The notes: a model not told the origin generated them from the sequence alone. Positions 25,263-34,240 are shown, counted from the stretch's first letter. The stretch is 64,000 bases of DNA from Herbaspirillum rubrisubalbicans (GCF_003719195.1 NZ_CP024996.1:2914001-2978000), one strand, 5' to 3'. Translations and numbers: made by a program.

Positions 25263-25336
25263 TCATCAATGATGAAGAGCTTCCTCAACATTTTTCAAAG
25301 TCTCATGAATGTTCATCGTTTTGATGAAACTTCATC
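25263..25336. promoter_or_regulatory. TCATC/GATGA repeats in the hrpL-hrpJ divergent region
   Basis: A palindrome TCATCA-A-TGATGA (25263-25275), an inverted repeat TTCATC-N5-GATGAA (25312-25328) and a further direct copy TTCATC (25331-25336) lie about 100-170 bases before hrpL. They could be binding sites of the unknown regulator of hrpL. No convincing sigma-54 promoter (TGGCAC-N5-TTGC) was found. Confidence 0.4.
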
Positions 25337-25433
25337 TGTCGCTGCTATCTTCCGCTCCAACACCCAAGGTTTGCCATTCAACACGGCGTAACCGAGCCCC
25401 CACCCACCCCCTCGACTTTCCAAGGAGGAGAAA

Positions 25434-26042
25434 ATGAATCAAGCATTGGAAGAACACCTGCACGACAGCGCCGAGCAGCATGGCGATGATGGTCTGGAGC
25501 ATCCGGCGGCCCAAGTGATCACCATCGATGTGGTCAAGCTGTATACCGAACACAGAAGTCATCTGTTACGCTTTGTCCAGCGCTATGTCGGCAGCTATGA
25601 AGACGCCGAAGATGTGGTACAGAACACCTTCATCGAGGCCAGCAAATGTGCGCATCGCTTTTCTGGCCTCTCCAAGCCCTCTACCTGGCTGTTCGGCATT
25701 GCCTTGAATCTGGCGCGCAATCAGGTACGTCGCAACATCGCCGATCGTTGCGACGCCGTCGATGAGAATTTCATGGAACAGATCGTCGATACGCACGCTG
25801 ATCCGGCCGTTCTCTACGAAATGCGCCAGATGGCGGAGAAGGTCGAAGGCCTGCTCAACGAACTCCCCGTCAAGATCCGCGCCACCTTCGAGGCCGTGCT
25901 TGATGGTGACGCCACCTACGAGCAAGCCGCCGAGCACCTGCATATCCCTATTGGCACCGTGCGTTCGCGGGTCTCGCGCGTGCGCGCCACCGTGCGCAGC
26001 AAATATGGCAGCGCGCCGCTGAGTCAGGGCCTGTACGCCTGA
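25434..26042 (+). CDS. hrpL: HrpL, ECF sigma factor of the hrp regulon
   Basis: A 202-residue sigma-70 family ECF protein. Region 2 (HLLRFVQRYVGSYEDAEDVV; KPSTWLFGIALNLARNQVRR) and region 4 (LPVKIRATFEAVLDGDATYE; IPIGTVRSRVSRVRATV) are clear. HrpL directs RNA polymerase to hrp boxes. AAGGAGGAG precedes the ATG. It is divergent from hrpJ, as in group I Hrp systems. No hrp box precedes its own gene, so control comes from another regulator that is not in this window. Confidence 0.92.
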   Translation: MNQALEEHLHDSAEQHGDDGLEHPAAQVITIDVVKLYTEHRSHLLRFVQRYVGSYEDAEDVVQNTFIEASKCAHRFSGLSKPSTWLFGIALNLARNQVRRNIADRCDAVDENFMEQIVDTHADPAVLYEMRQMAEKVEGLLNELPVKIRATFEAVLDGDATYEQAAEHLHIPIGTVRSRVSRVRATVRSKYGSAPLSQGLYA

Positions 26043-26048
26043 TGCTGT

Positions 26049-26107
26049 CCCTGGGCGGCAGCGGTCTGCCCAGGGCGTGCGCGCCTGGCCACAATGGGCA
26101 GGCGCGC
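26049..26107. terminator. Two hairpins between the convergent hrpL and 26160 genes
   Basis: CCCTGGGC-N11-GCCCAGGG (26049-26075) is followed by GCGCGCCTG-N11-CAGGCGCGC (26079-26107). Both stems are perfect. There is no long T run, so they could be weak bidirectional terminators between two converging transcripts. Confidence 0.5.
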
Positions 26108-26159
26108 CTTATCGGACTGGCGCAGCGCAGCACGAACTCGCTAAGGAAACAAAGGGAAA

Positions 26160-26603
26160 TCAGCCGGCCGAAGCTGCACTGGCATTGATGGCCAAGTGAT
26201 AGTCGCGAGCGATGTCGGCGGTCATCAGGATGGCATCCATGATGCTGCGCTCGTCGGGCAGTTCCGCCACGGCAATGCGCTGCACGACGATATAGCAACC
26301 TTGATCGGCGTGCCAGAGGAAATCGGTCTGCGGCGGCAAGGGCGGTGCGCCTGGTGGGGAAAACATTCGCGGCAGGTAATGCGGCTGTTCGCAACGAGGC
26401 AGCAACGCGGTAATCGCAAGGTGGCGATCAGGGGTCTCGGGATCGATCAAGGTACGGGTAAAAATCTCGCCGAGCTGCAACTCAAGCGTCGCTACGGTCG
26501 CATCGGGTTGGCCCGTCAAGCCGATGAGCTCACGCAGCAAGCGACTGACCCGTTCACTCGGCGTCTCGCAGGCAGGACCAGACTTTTCTTCTTCACTATC
26601 CAA
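26160..26603 (-). CDS. CesT-like T3SS chaperone candidate
   Basis: 147 residues, starting with TTG. The order of elements (helix VSRLLRELIGLTG; strands LELQLGEIFTRTLID, HLAITALLP and GCYIVVQRIAVAEL; C-terminal helix DERSIMDAILMTADIARDY) fits the class I chaperone fold. It is acidic and lies after two methyltransferase genes in the same direction. The partner is unknown. The ribosome site is weak, so the start is uncertain. Confidence 0.5.
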   Translation of the reverse strand: MDSEEEKSGPACETPSERVSRLLRELIGLTGQPDATVATLELQLGEIFTRTLIDPETPDRHLAITALLPRCEQPHYLPRMFSPPGAPPLPPQTDFLWHADQGCYIVVQRIAVAELPDERSIMDAILMTADIARDYHLAINASAASAG

Positions 26604-26793
26604 TGGTGGCGTCTCACTATCGTTGCAGGCGGGAAAGACCAGCTACTATCCCGAAGCCATGACTGGCCGGGCGGAGAGCACTGGCCTAATGCAGCCCCTA
26701 TTTTACCCGCGAAAGCGCATTGGCCGGCACGCCGCCACAACGGCCGGACATGATGACGCCAGGCAATGCCCGGGCAGGCAGTTGCCCCGTTTC

Positions 26794-28335
26794 TCAGAGC
26801 ATGTTCAGGGTTCGCCATATCGGTACGCGCCGCGTCACGATCGCCTCGGTCAGGTGTTGCAACTCGCCCAGAACTTCCTCCTGCGTTTGCAGCACCCGGC
26901 CCTCTCGAAAAAGAGGCTGCTGCTGCGCCTGCAGGACGTCGTGCATTTGCTGGACGCACTGCTGCAAGTCCAGTCTGTCGCTTGGCCGGCGCAGCTGACG
27001 GAATAACAGGCGCTGGATCAAGCCTGCTGCAAGACCATTGCCCAGTAGCGGCGAGGCCAACACCTGATAATGGTCCTTGAAGCGCGAGGCCTCGGCCAGG
27101 GCGGCGTTCAGACGCTGTGCTGGCGCTACCGGCAACTCCGCAGCGCTGAGGAAATACGCGCAAGCCTGACCAGAGGCAGTCAGCAGCGCGGCCATCTGGC
27201 CGATGTCTTCCAGACTGAGTGGGAACAGGGCCGGAATCTCGGCCAATTCCACCAGGCTGTGTGGTCGGCGCACCAGTGCATCAAGCACCGGCTGGTAGTA
27301 GCGCGGGTCAGCCTTGACCTTGCCGATGGATAGATCCAGCTCCAGGGTAAGCATATCGGGCAGGCTGGTCAGTGCCAGACCGATCTGGCGCAACCAGTGT
27401 TCACGCCGCGTGGCACTCATGCGACGAGCCCCCCGTACGTAGATGTCCTCCCGGAAGCTGGTGTTGGTCATGTAGTCCTTGACCGTTTCACGCAGCATGG
27501 GATCGTCCACCGTATCGAGCAACTCTTGCTGCTGTGGCGTCAGGTAAAGCCGGGGAAAGGCTTGCGCCAACTCCCCCGAGCCGATGTAATCCATCTTGGC
27601 GCCGGCCATCGCGCGCGCGACGTCGGCATGGTATAGCGGCATCCAGCCATCGCTCATGTATTCGTGGGCCAGATAGCCTCCCTTGTCTTCGCGCAGCGAA
27701 TCGAGCCGGTACTGCAGATTGGGATTGCCATCGAAGAAGGTCGCGCCCAGTGCCTGCAGCCGCTGCACCATCTCGCGTGCCTGTACCAGTTGTTCGTGTG
27801 TAGCATGACGATCGGTCTGAGTCCGCTCCAGGATCAGACGCTGCAGCGGCAAGGAAGGGCTCCATCCCGGCATGGCGTTGTAGTTCAGGTAGACGATACC
27901 GCCTGGCTTGAGATAGCGAGCGATAAGATCAACGATATGCTTGCGGTTGCCGGCGTCGACCCAGCTATAGACGCCGTACATGGTGATGAAATCCATCGGT
28001 GGCAGGTCAACCAGCCCGGCTGCCAGTTCGGCAAAGCTGTGTTCCAGGATGCAAAGATTGTCCAGCTCGGCCGCCTGTGCCAGTTCCCTGGCAGACTGTA
28101 CGTGGGAGGGACTGAAATCGATGGCATGGAAGCGCCCTTGCGGATTGGCCGCCGCCAGCACGCTGGCGGTCAGGCCTTGCCCAGCCCCGAGTTCCAGGTA
28201 ATTGAACGGACGATCCAGCGCAACAGGTTCTACACCATGGGTAAGGCAGGCGAAGCTCAGATGCACCGGGCTTTGCTCCCGGAAGAAACCGGTCGGGTAA
28301 TCGATGCCGGCCACATAACCCTCATTCCAATCCAT
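26794..28335 (-). CDS. SAM-dependent methyltransferase with regulatory domain, copy 1
   Basis: 513 residues. Residues 1-260 are a class I methyltransferase: motif I LELGAGQGLTASVLAAANP, then DFSPSHVQSA and PMDFITMYGVYSWV. The C-terminal half (YMTNTSFREDIYVRGARRMS) matches the predicted methyltransferase regulatory domain seen in this family, which includes some protein lysine methyltransferases. It is a close paralogue of the next gene upstream. The substrate is unknown; a T3SS component is possible given the location, but this is inference. Confidence 0.8.
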   Translation of the reverse strand: MDWNEGYVAGIDYPTGFFREQSPVHLSFACLTHGVEPVALDRPFNYLELGAGQGLTASVLAAANPQGRFHAIDFSPSHVQSARELAQAAELDNLCILEHSFAELAAGLVDLPPMDFITMYGVYSWVDAGNRKHIVDLIARYLKPGGIVYLNYNAMPGWSPSLPLQRLILERTQTDRHATHEQLVQAREMVQRLQALGATFFDGNPNLQYRLDSLREDKGGYLAHEYMSDGWMPLYHADVARAMAGAKMDYIGSGELAQAFPRLYLTPQQQELLDTVDDPMLRETVKDYMTNTSFREDIYVRGARRMSATRREHWLRQIGLALTSLPDMLTLELDLSIGKVKADPRYYQPVLDALVRRPHSLVELAEIPALFPLSLEDIGQMAALLTASGQACAYFLSAAELPVAPAQRLNAALAEASRFKDHYQVLASPLLGNGLAAGLIQRLLFRQLRRPSDRLDLQQCVQQMHDVLQAQQQPLFREGRVLQTQEEVLGELQHLTEAIVTRRVPIWRTLNML

Positions 28336-28382
28336 ATTTCCTCTTTATCGACAAGTGAGCCAAAAAACCGGTTCGGGATGCT

Positions 28383-29969
28383 TCAGATATCGCTCCCGGT
28401 TTGCGCCGCTGCCGCTTCGGGCAGCATCAACAACTGTTTCCAGAATGGCCGTCGACGCGTGAGGATGGCCTTGACAGTCTCTTGTACCTCCTGCCATTTC
28501 TCCTGCTCGCTGACCAGTTCGCGCTCGTGGAGCAGAATCGGTACATGCTGCGACTCGACCTGGCGCAGCACCCGGCTGGCCACGTCGGTGGAACTCATGG
28601 TGCCGGCCTGGGGATCAGCCAGTGAGTCGTAGACCAGTCGCTGGAAGAGTGGCGCGGCCACACCACTGCCCAGCAAGGGCGAAGCGAACACGCGATAGCC
28701 GGTATCGAGCTGGGCAATGGCCTGGTTCAGGCGCTGCGCCGGAGCACGATCCTGCACGACTGACTGGAGCAAATAGGGCGCGGCCTGTCCGGTGTCGATC
28801 AGCAGGGCCGCAAACTGGGCAAGTTCACCCAGGCTCTTGCCCTGCAGGGACGGGAGTTGGTGTAGTTCCGCCAGGCTTTTCGGCCCCTGCGCCAGAGCGT
28901 CCAGTATGGCGTTATAGATTTCTCCATCGGGTTGGTATTGGCGTAGCGGGAATCCCATCTTCAGGCTCACCGTCTCCCGCAATACCGTCAGCGCCAGGCC
29001 AATGCGACCGAACCACTGTTCTTGGCGATGGGCGCTCACAGGTCGCTTGCCGCGCACGTAGATGTCCTTGCGAAAGCACGTGTTCTTGAGATAGTCCTTC
29101 ACCGTTTCACGCAGTCCCGGATCCTGGATCTCCTGCAGAAAGTCGCGCTGCTCCACACTCAGGTAAAGCTCGGGGAACGCCCATGACAAATCGGCCGAAC
29201 CCACATAATCCAGCTTGGCCTGGGCCGCATCGCGGGCCACATCGATGTGATAGAGCGGCTCCCAGCCCTGGTTCATGTACTCATGGGCTAGATAGGGCGA
29301 TCGGCTGGCATCTTCCTCCATCGCTCCCCGAAGATAGTTCTGTAGATTCGCGCTGGTATTGCTGGTGAAATAGCCGGCACGCGTTTCCATCAGGCCACGC
29401 ACCAGAGTGCGGGCCTTGTCGATTTGCGCCGGCTTGCTGCCCGGATAAAGAGTGGCGTGCTCCAGCAACAGGCGCTGGAACGGCAAGGTCGTAGTCCAAC
29501 CTGGCATGGCGTTATAGCTCAGGTAGACGATTCCACCCGGCTTGAGGTAGCGGTTGACCAGCCGCATGATGTGATGGCGGTTGTCGGCGTTGACCCAGCT
29601 GTAGACGCCATGCATCGTGATGAAATCCAGTGGCGGCAGATCAATGACGCCCTCGGCCAGATCAGCGAAACTATTTTCCAGGAAGTGGATGTTCTGGAGC
29701 CCAGCCGCTTGCGCCAATTGCCGGCTGGCCGCGATGTGTGCCGGATTGAAATCGACGGCATAGAAATCGGATTGAGGATTGGCGGCGGCCAGGATATTGG
29801 CAGTCAGTCCCTGGCCTGATCCGAGTTCCAGATAGCGGAAGTGCCGCTCAGGGGAAGGCGGTTCGCAGCCATTGAGCAAGCAGGCGAAACTTAACAGGAC
29901 CGGACTCTGTTCAGGAAAGAACGCAGCCACATAATCGATATCGGACACATACCCTTCGTGCCATTGCAT
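28383..29969 (-). CDS. SAM-dependent methyltransferase with regulatory domain, copy 2
   Basis: 528 residues, same architecture as its neighbour: motif I LELGSGQGLTANILAAANPQ, DFNPAHIAASRQLAQAAGLQ and LDFITMHGVYSWVNADNRHH, then a C-terminal regulatory domain (TCFRKDIYVRGKRPVSAHRQ). The N-terminal MQWHEGYVSDIDYVAAFFPE is shared with copy 1 (MDWNEGYVAGIDYPTGFFRE). The two genes lie 47 bases apart and are probably an old tandem duplication. No hrp box was found directly upstream. Confidence 0.8.
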   Translation of the reverse strand: MQWHEGYVSDIDYVAAFFPEQSPVLLSFACLLNGCEPPSPERHFRYLELGSGQGLTANILAAANPQSDFYAVDFNPAHIAASRQLAQAAGLQNIHFLENSFADLAEGVIDLPPLDFITMHGVYSWVNADNRHHIMRLVNRYLKPGGIVYLSYNAMPGWTTTLPFQRLLLEHATLYPGSKPAQIDKARTLVRGLMETRAGYFTSNTSANLQNYLRGAMEEDASRSPYLAHEYMNQGWEPLYHIDVARDAAQAKLDYVGSADLSWAFPELYLSVEQRDFLQEIQDPGLRETVKDYLKNTCFRKDIYVRGKRPVSAHRQEQWFGRIGLALTVLRETVSLKMGFPLRQYQPDGEIYNAILDALAQGPKSLAELHQLPSLQGKSLGELAQFAALLIDTGQAAPYLLQSVVQDRAPAQRLNQAIAQLDTGYRVFASPLLGSGVAAPLFQRLVYDSLADPQAGTMSSTDVASRVLRQVESQHVPILLHERELVSEQEKWQEVQETVKAILTRRRPFWKQLLMLPEAAAAQTGSDI

Positions 29970-30067
29970 GGATCTTCCTTATATTGAGTTGAGATGACGA
30001 AGCCAGCGTTGCTGCACAGGAACGTGCGCAATGCTCACCTTGCCGCCACGACTGCTTTGCTGGTGAC

Positions 30068-30235
30068 TTACTTGCGCGGCAGGCGGCGGATTCGATGCCA
30101 GGGGAAGTACTCGTCCAGACGCAGTTCCTCGTCATCCCCGAAATGCTCCAGCGAGGGTGACCTGCGGCGTTTGCGATTTTTTTGCGGCCCGTTCTCGCGC
30201 TCCATCGCGTCGATGCCAGACAGATGCCTTTTCAT
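30068..30235 (-). CDS. Very small basic protein (55 residues)
   Basis: MKRHLSGIDAMERENG and on, with GGAG six bases before the ATG. The centre NRKRRRSPSLEHFGDDEELR has a basic cluster followed by an acidic stretch, resembling a nuclear localisation signal. The C-terminus is basic and Trp/Pro-containing. It lies in the T3SS accessory region. It could be a small effector or a spurious frame; I do not recognise it. Confidence 0.45.
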   Translation of the reverse strand: MKRHLSGIDAMERENGPQKNRKRRRSPSLEHFGDDEELRLDEYFPWHRIRRLPRK

Positions 30236-30305
30236 ACTTATCTCCAACCGGAATGAATGCAACTTGATTTCTGAAGCAGTGTTGTCGGGACCGATCCGGC
30301 AGCCC

Positions 30306-30890
30306 TCAAGTCTGTATCAGACCAGAGCTTGGTAGCCATGGCGCTTCGAACAGCACACCATGCACACGGGCGAACTGGGCACGCTCGCGCAAGGCCTTGC
30401 TAAGCCCGCTCGTCCATTTCCTCGGGTTCTTGTTGGCCAGGGTTGGCGCGGCTGCTGTCCCATCGCCCTTCTGCGCAACTGCCCTGCCCTCGCTGACGCG
30501 CCGCATGTAGGGTTTATCCACGCGCGTGCCGCGAGCCAGCTCATCCCCCTGGGGAATCGCTTCCAAGGCATCACTGGCCTTCGTATCCATGCGCTGCCAG
30601 TGCGTGATGGCGCCCTGGACAATCTCTGACGAATCACCATAACGACGCTTGTTACTCACCCGGCTCTGAGCCGCTCCGGGCGCACGTTCCAGGAAGGCAC
30701 GCGTGCCCCGCCTGGGATGGTCGAGCGCCTTGGCCGGCGCACTCGGCAGCGCGACCGGGGCCGGTGCTGACGACACAGGGGCAGCAGCCTGTGTGGACTG
30801 GCTATCCTGCATATCGATGTAATCACGCAGGAACAATGCGTAGTCGATCGCACGGGAATGCCCATGCGTATTGATACGAGAAATTGACAT
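30306..30890 (-). CDS. Hypothetical candidate effector (194 residues)
   Basis: The N-terminal ~70 residues are rich in Ser/Ala/Pro/Gln (QAAAPVSSAPAPVALPSAPA), as in type III secretion signals, and the protein has no cysteine. A basic SNKRRYGD motif recurs in other candidates of this island. The C-terminal part (KWTSGLSKALRERAQFARVH) is compact. AGGAAG precedes the start. It follows the repeat protein in the same direction, beyond a hairpin at 30921-30959. Function unknown. Confidence 0.6.
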   Translation of the reverse strand: MSISRINTHGHSRAIDYALFLRDYIDMQDSQSTQAAAPVSSAPAPVALPSAPAKALDHPRRGTRAFLERAPGAAQSRVSNKRRYGDSSEIVQGAITHWQRMDTKASDALEAIPQGDELARGTRVDKPYMRRVSEGRAVAQKGDGTAAAPTLANKNPRKWTSGLSKALRERAQFARVHGVLFEAPWLPSSGLIQT

Positions 30891-30920
30891 GATGCTTCCT
30901 ATCGATTTCCTGAACGATCA

Positions 30921-30959
30921 GACGGTGCCAGACCGTATGCCATCAGGCCTGGCACCGTC
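30921..30959. terminator. Hairpin after the repeat-protein gene
   Basis: GACGGTGCCA-N19-TGGCACCGTC, a perfect ten-base stem directly beyond the stop at 30966. There is no T run. It may be a weak terminator or transcript-stabilising element. Confidence 0.5.
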
Positions 30960-30965
30960 CGTCAC

Positions 30966-33635
30966 TCATCCGGCCGAGAACTGACCGGCTTTCACTGCAG
31001 CGGCGAAGTCGAGCTGGCCAAGCAGGCCGTCCTGTTTGCCGGTGTTGGCCGCTTCCAGTTCCTTGAACAGTTGACCGCCGTTGGCCATCAGCGCCTGAGC
31101 AGCTTGCTGGACTTCGGGCGGCACTGCCTTGAGCTTGCCGTCCTGATCCTGGTAGTAGCCGGTATCGGCGATGTTCTTCACATCGTTGGCCGACAGCAGA
31201 TCGATCTTGTTGTCCTTCAGGAAGTGATCCATCGTGTTACCCGCGCTGGAGGCCGAAGGCAGCACATTGTTAGGCAAGGCGATGGTGGGCATGGTGGTGC
31301 TGCTGTCCAGGCTACCGTTCTTGACGGCGGCAGCGAAGTCCAGTTGACCCAGTAGGCCATCCTGCTTGCCGGTGTTGGCCGCTTCCAGCTCCTTGAACAG
31401 TTGACCGCCATTGGCCATCAGCGCCTGGGCGGCTTGCTGCACTTCAGGCGTTACCGCCTTAAGCTTGCCATCCTGGTCCTGGTAATAGCCGGTCTCGGCA
31501 ATGTTCTTCACGTCGTTGGCCGACAGTAGATCAATCTTGTTGTCCTTCAGGAAGTGATCCATCGTGTTGCCGGCGCTGTAAGCCGAAGGCAGCACGATAT
31601 TGGGCGTGGCGATGGTGGGCGTGGAGGTATTGCTGTCCAGGCTACCGTTCTTGACGGCGGCGGCAAAGTCCAGTTGGCCCAGCAGACCATCCTGCTTGCC
31701 GGTGTTGGCCGCTTCCAGTTCCTTGAACAGTTGACCACCGTTGGCCATCAGCGCCTGGGCGGCTTGCTGCACTTCGGGCGGCACCGCCTTGAGTTTGCCG
31801 TCCTGGTCCTGGTAGTAGCCGGTCTCGGCAATGTTCTTCACATCGTTGGCCGACAGCAGATCAATCTTGTTGTCCTTCAAGAAATGATCCATCGTGTTAC
31901 CGGCGCTGTAAGCCGAGGGCAGTACACTGTTGTTGGCCACGATGGTCGGGAAATCAGTCGGCAATGCCGATGCCTGCTTGTCCAGACCATGATTCTTGAC
32001 GGCGGCGGCGAAGTCCAATTGGCCCAGCAGGCCATCCTGCTTGCCGGTGTTGGCCGACTCCAGTTCCTTGAACAGTTGACCGCCATTGGCCATCAACGCC
32101 TGAGCGGCTTGCTGCACTTCGGGCGGTACCGCCTTGAGCTTGCCATCCTGATCCTGGTAATAGCCGGTCTCGGCAATGTTCTTCACATCGTTGGCCGACA
32201 GCAGATCGATGTTGTTGTCCTTCAGGAAGTGATCCATCGTATTGCCGGCGCTGTAGGGCGAAGGCAGCACGTTGTTGGGCAAGGCGATGGTGGGCATGGT
32301 GGTGTTGCTGTCCAGGCTACCATTCTTGACGGCGGCGGCGAAGTCGAGCTGGCCCAGCAGGCCATCCTGCTTGCCGGTGTTGGCCGACTCCAGTTCCTTA
32401 AACAGTTGACCGCCATTGGCCATCAGCGCCTGAGCAGCTTGCTGCACTTCGGGCGGCACTGCCTTGAGCTTGCCGTCTTGGTCCTGGTAGTAACCGGTCT
32501 CGGCGATATTCTTCACATCATTGGCCGACAGCAGATCAATGTTGTTGTCCTTCAGGAAGTGATCCATCGTGTTGCCGGCGCTGTAAGCCGAAGGCAGCAC
32601 GATATTGGGCAAGGCCACGGTGGGCATGGTGGTATTGCTATCCAAGCTGCCATTCTTGACGGCGGCGGCGAAGTCCAATTGGCCCAGCAGGCCATCCTGC
32701 TTGCCGGTGTTGGCCGACTCCAGCTCCTTGAACAGTTGACCGCCATTGGCCATCAGTGCCTGGGCGGCTTGCTGCACTTCGGGCGGCACCGCCTTGAGCT
32801 TGCCATCCTGGTCCTGGTAGTAGCCAGTATCGGCGATGTTCTTCACATCGTTAGCAGACAGCAGATCGATCTTGTTATCCTTCAGGAAGTGATCCATCGT
32901 GTTGCCGGCGCTATAAGCCGAGGGCAAGAGATTGTTACTGGTCATGCTGGTGGGGAAATTCCAAGCGCTCGCGCTGCCCATACCGTTGCGCCCATCCAGA
33001 CTGCCGTTCTTGACGGCGGCGGCAAAGTCCTTCTGCCCCAGCAGGCCATCCTGTACGCCGGTGTTGGCAGCCTCCAGCTTCTTGAAGAGCTCGCCATCGT
33101 TCTCCATCAACTCCTCAGCCGCCTCGCGAACGTTTTCGGGGATGGGCTTGAGGCTGCCATCCTTGTCCTTGTAGTAGCCTGTCTTGGCCATATCGCGCAC
33201 ATCATTGGCCGACAGCAGATCGATCTTGTTGTCCTTCATGAAGCTATCGATCGTCTTGCCCGCTTCGTAGCCCGATTGGCCATTGGAGAGCAAGCCCTGC
33301 ATCACAGCCTGCAGCAGATAGTCACCCGCCAGCCCGTTGCCCGGGACTGCCCGGTTGGCACCGGAGTCCCCCGACAGGATCCCCTGGCGCATGGCGGCCG
33401 GAAAATCCTTGGGTCCGAGCAAGCCATCCTGCTTGCCAGTGTTGGCTGCTTCCAATTGCTTGAACAGGGCACCGCCATTGGCCATCAACGCCTGGGCAGC
33501 GGCCTGGACATCGGCCGAGACCGGCTTGAGATTGCCGTTCTTGTCCTGGTAGTAACCGGTATCGGCGATATCACTCATCTGCTTGGCTGACAGCAGCCCA
33601 GTATTGTTCTCCTGCTGGAAATTGCGGATCGTGTT
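30966..33635 (-). repeat. Eight tandem in-frame coding repeats
   Basis: Repeat starts (codon for the first residue of N-T-M-D-H-F or its equivalent) are at 33635, 33257, 32903, 32573, 32243, 31898, 31568 and 31238. Unit lengths are 378, 354, 330, 330, 345, 330 and 330 bases, the last being cut short by the stop. Units 1-2 have diverged; units 3-8 are close copies at DNA level, pointing to recent expansion by recombination. Confidence 0.95.
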
Positions 33636-33884
33636 GGCCGCGCTCAAGCTGGAGGGCGTGCGTCCACCGCCCAGCCCCATCAGGCTCAGGATGGCGCCCT
33701 TGAGGTTGTCGGAGATAGGGAGATTGTTGACCATATTGGAGGTCGAGCCATCGCCCTCCTTCAACAGGATATCGCTGGACTCGGGATTGAACTGGCCGCC
33801 CGGCAATGCGCCAGGAAGGAAATTTTCCTGATCGATGTTGTAGGTGGTCGTGGTGGTGGTCGTGGTGGTGATATTTACCGACAT
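30966..33884 (-). CDS. Large repeat protein with eight ~110-residue modules, candidate secreted T3SS protein
   Basis: 972 residues, no cysteine, no membrane segment. The start MSVNI is followed by a run of nine Thr, a plausible type III signal. Eight repeats follow; the last six are nearly identical. Each has IDLLSANDVKNIADTGYYQD, QDGKLKAVPPEVQQAAQALM and ELEAANTGKQDGLLGQLDFA. The D-x-D-G and N-x-D patterns look EF-hand-like, and the N-G-(x)-L-F-(x)-LE-(x)n-DG-(x)-L layout recalls NolX/HrpF-type translocator repeats. I favour a secreted harpin or translocator role. An hrp box lies about 120 bases upstream. Confidence 0.75.
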   Translation of the reverse strand: MSVNITTTTTTTTTYNIDQENFLPGALPGGQFNPESSDILLKEGDGSTSNMVNNLPISDNLKGAILSLMGLGGGRTPSSLSAANTIRNFQQENNTGLLSAKQMSDIADTGYYQDKNGNLKPVSADVQAAAQALMANGGALFKQLEAANTGKQDGLLGPKDFPAAMRQGILSGDSGANRAVPGNGLAGDYLLQAVMQGLLSNGQSGYEAGKTIDSFMKDNKIDLLSANDVRDMAKTGYYKDKDGSLKPIPENVREAAEELMENDGELFKKLEAANTGVQDGLLGQKDFAAAVKNGSLDGRNGMGSASAWNFPTSMTSNNLLPSAYSAGNTMDHFLKDNKIDLLSANDVKNIADTGYYQDQDGKLKAVPPEVQQAAQALMANGGQLFKELESANTGKQDGLLGQLDFAAAVKNGSLDSNTTMPTVALPNIVLPSAYSAGNTMDHFLKDNNIDLLSANDVKNIAETGYYQDQDGKLKAVPPEVQQAAQALMANGGQLFKELESANTGKQDGLLGQLDFAAAVKNGSLDSNTTMPTIALPNNVLPSPYSAGNTMDHFLKDNNIDLLSANDVKNIAETGYYQDQDGKLKAVPPEVQQAAQALMANGGQLFKELESANTGKQDGLLGQLDFAAAVKNHGLDKQASALPTDFPTIVANNSVLPSAYSAGNTMDHFLKDNKIDLLSANDVKNIAETGYYQDQDGKLKAVPPEVQQAAQALMANGGQLFKELEAANTGKQDGLLGQLDFAAAVKNGSLDSNTSTPTIATPNIVLPSAYSAGNTMDHFLKDNKIDLLSANDVKNIAETGYYQDQDGKLKAVTPEVQQAAQALMANGGQLFKELEAANTGKQDGLLGQLDFAAAVKNGSLDSSTTMPTIALPNNVLPSASSAGNTMDHFLKDNKIDLLSANDVKNIADTGYYQDQDGKLKAVPPEVQQAAQALMANGGQLFKELEAANTGKQDGLLGQLDFAAAVKAGQFSAG

Positions 33885-34005
33885 AGATTTCTCCAAAAAA
33901 TGGTGGACTATCCGCACGCCCTTGAAGCGTGGCGGCATCCATTGCTGGAGATGGTTTTCTCCAACGCCATGCCTTCAACTGCCGCAACGCCCATGGACTC
34001 CCGAG

Positions 34006-34033
34006 TGAGTGACGCCGCGCGGGGCTTGGTTCC
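34006..34033 (-). promoter_or_regulatory. Candidate hrp box for the repeat-protein gene
   Basis: Minus strand reads GGAACC-N15-TCACTCA, one mismatch to CCACNNA. Confidence 0.6.
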
Positions 34034-34240
34034 TTTTTTGAACGCCTGTAGCAAGCACACATTGCACCGCCAGCTATGGGATAGACCACGAAGGATGGAG
34101 TCGTCCGTCGCAGGCGGCTCGCCGCCAAGACTTGTGCAGGTGCGTTGTGATCTACGTAGAACTCACTTCATCAATAGGCGTGAGATGCGTTCCAGTCAGA
34201 CAGTCCGGTAGCAGCTGACCACATGGAGCGCTGGCGCAGA

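Noticed and set aside
25187..25433. A sigma-54 promoter for hrpL, as in Pseudomonas syringae
   Set aside because: I found no TGGCAC-N5-TTGC match in the region; the P. syringae regulators HrpR/HrpS are also not in the window.
26516..27163. A 215-codon frame overlapping the methyltransferase and the 26160 gene
   Set aside because: Arg/Ala/Pro-rich composition and heavy overlap with a well-supported gene in another frame.
31554..33590. A 678-codon open frame on the plus strand across the repeat region
   Set aside because: It is the antisense shadow of the repeat protein; openness is caused by the repeated GC-rich units, and there is no ribosome site. The minus-strand protein has coherent repeats and an hrp box.
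30966..33635. Regularly spaced repeats that could suggest a CRISPR array
   Set aside because: The period is about 330 bases, the units are in frame and code for protein, and there are no short spacers or cas genes.
33900..34211. A plus-strand 103-codon frame in the repeat-protein leader
   Set aside because: No ribosome site, Arg/Cys-rich composition, and it lies across the hrp box of the minus-strand gene.
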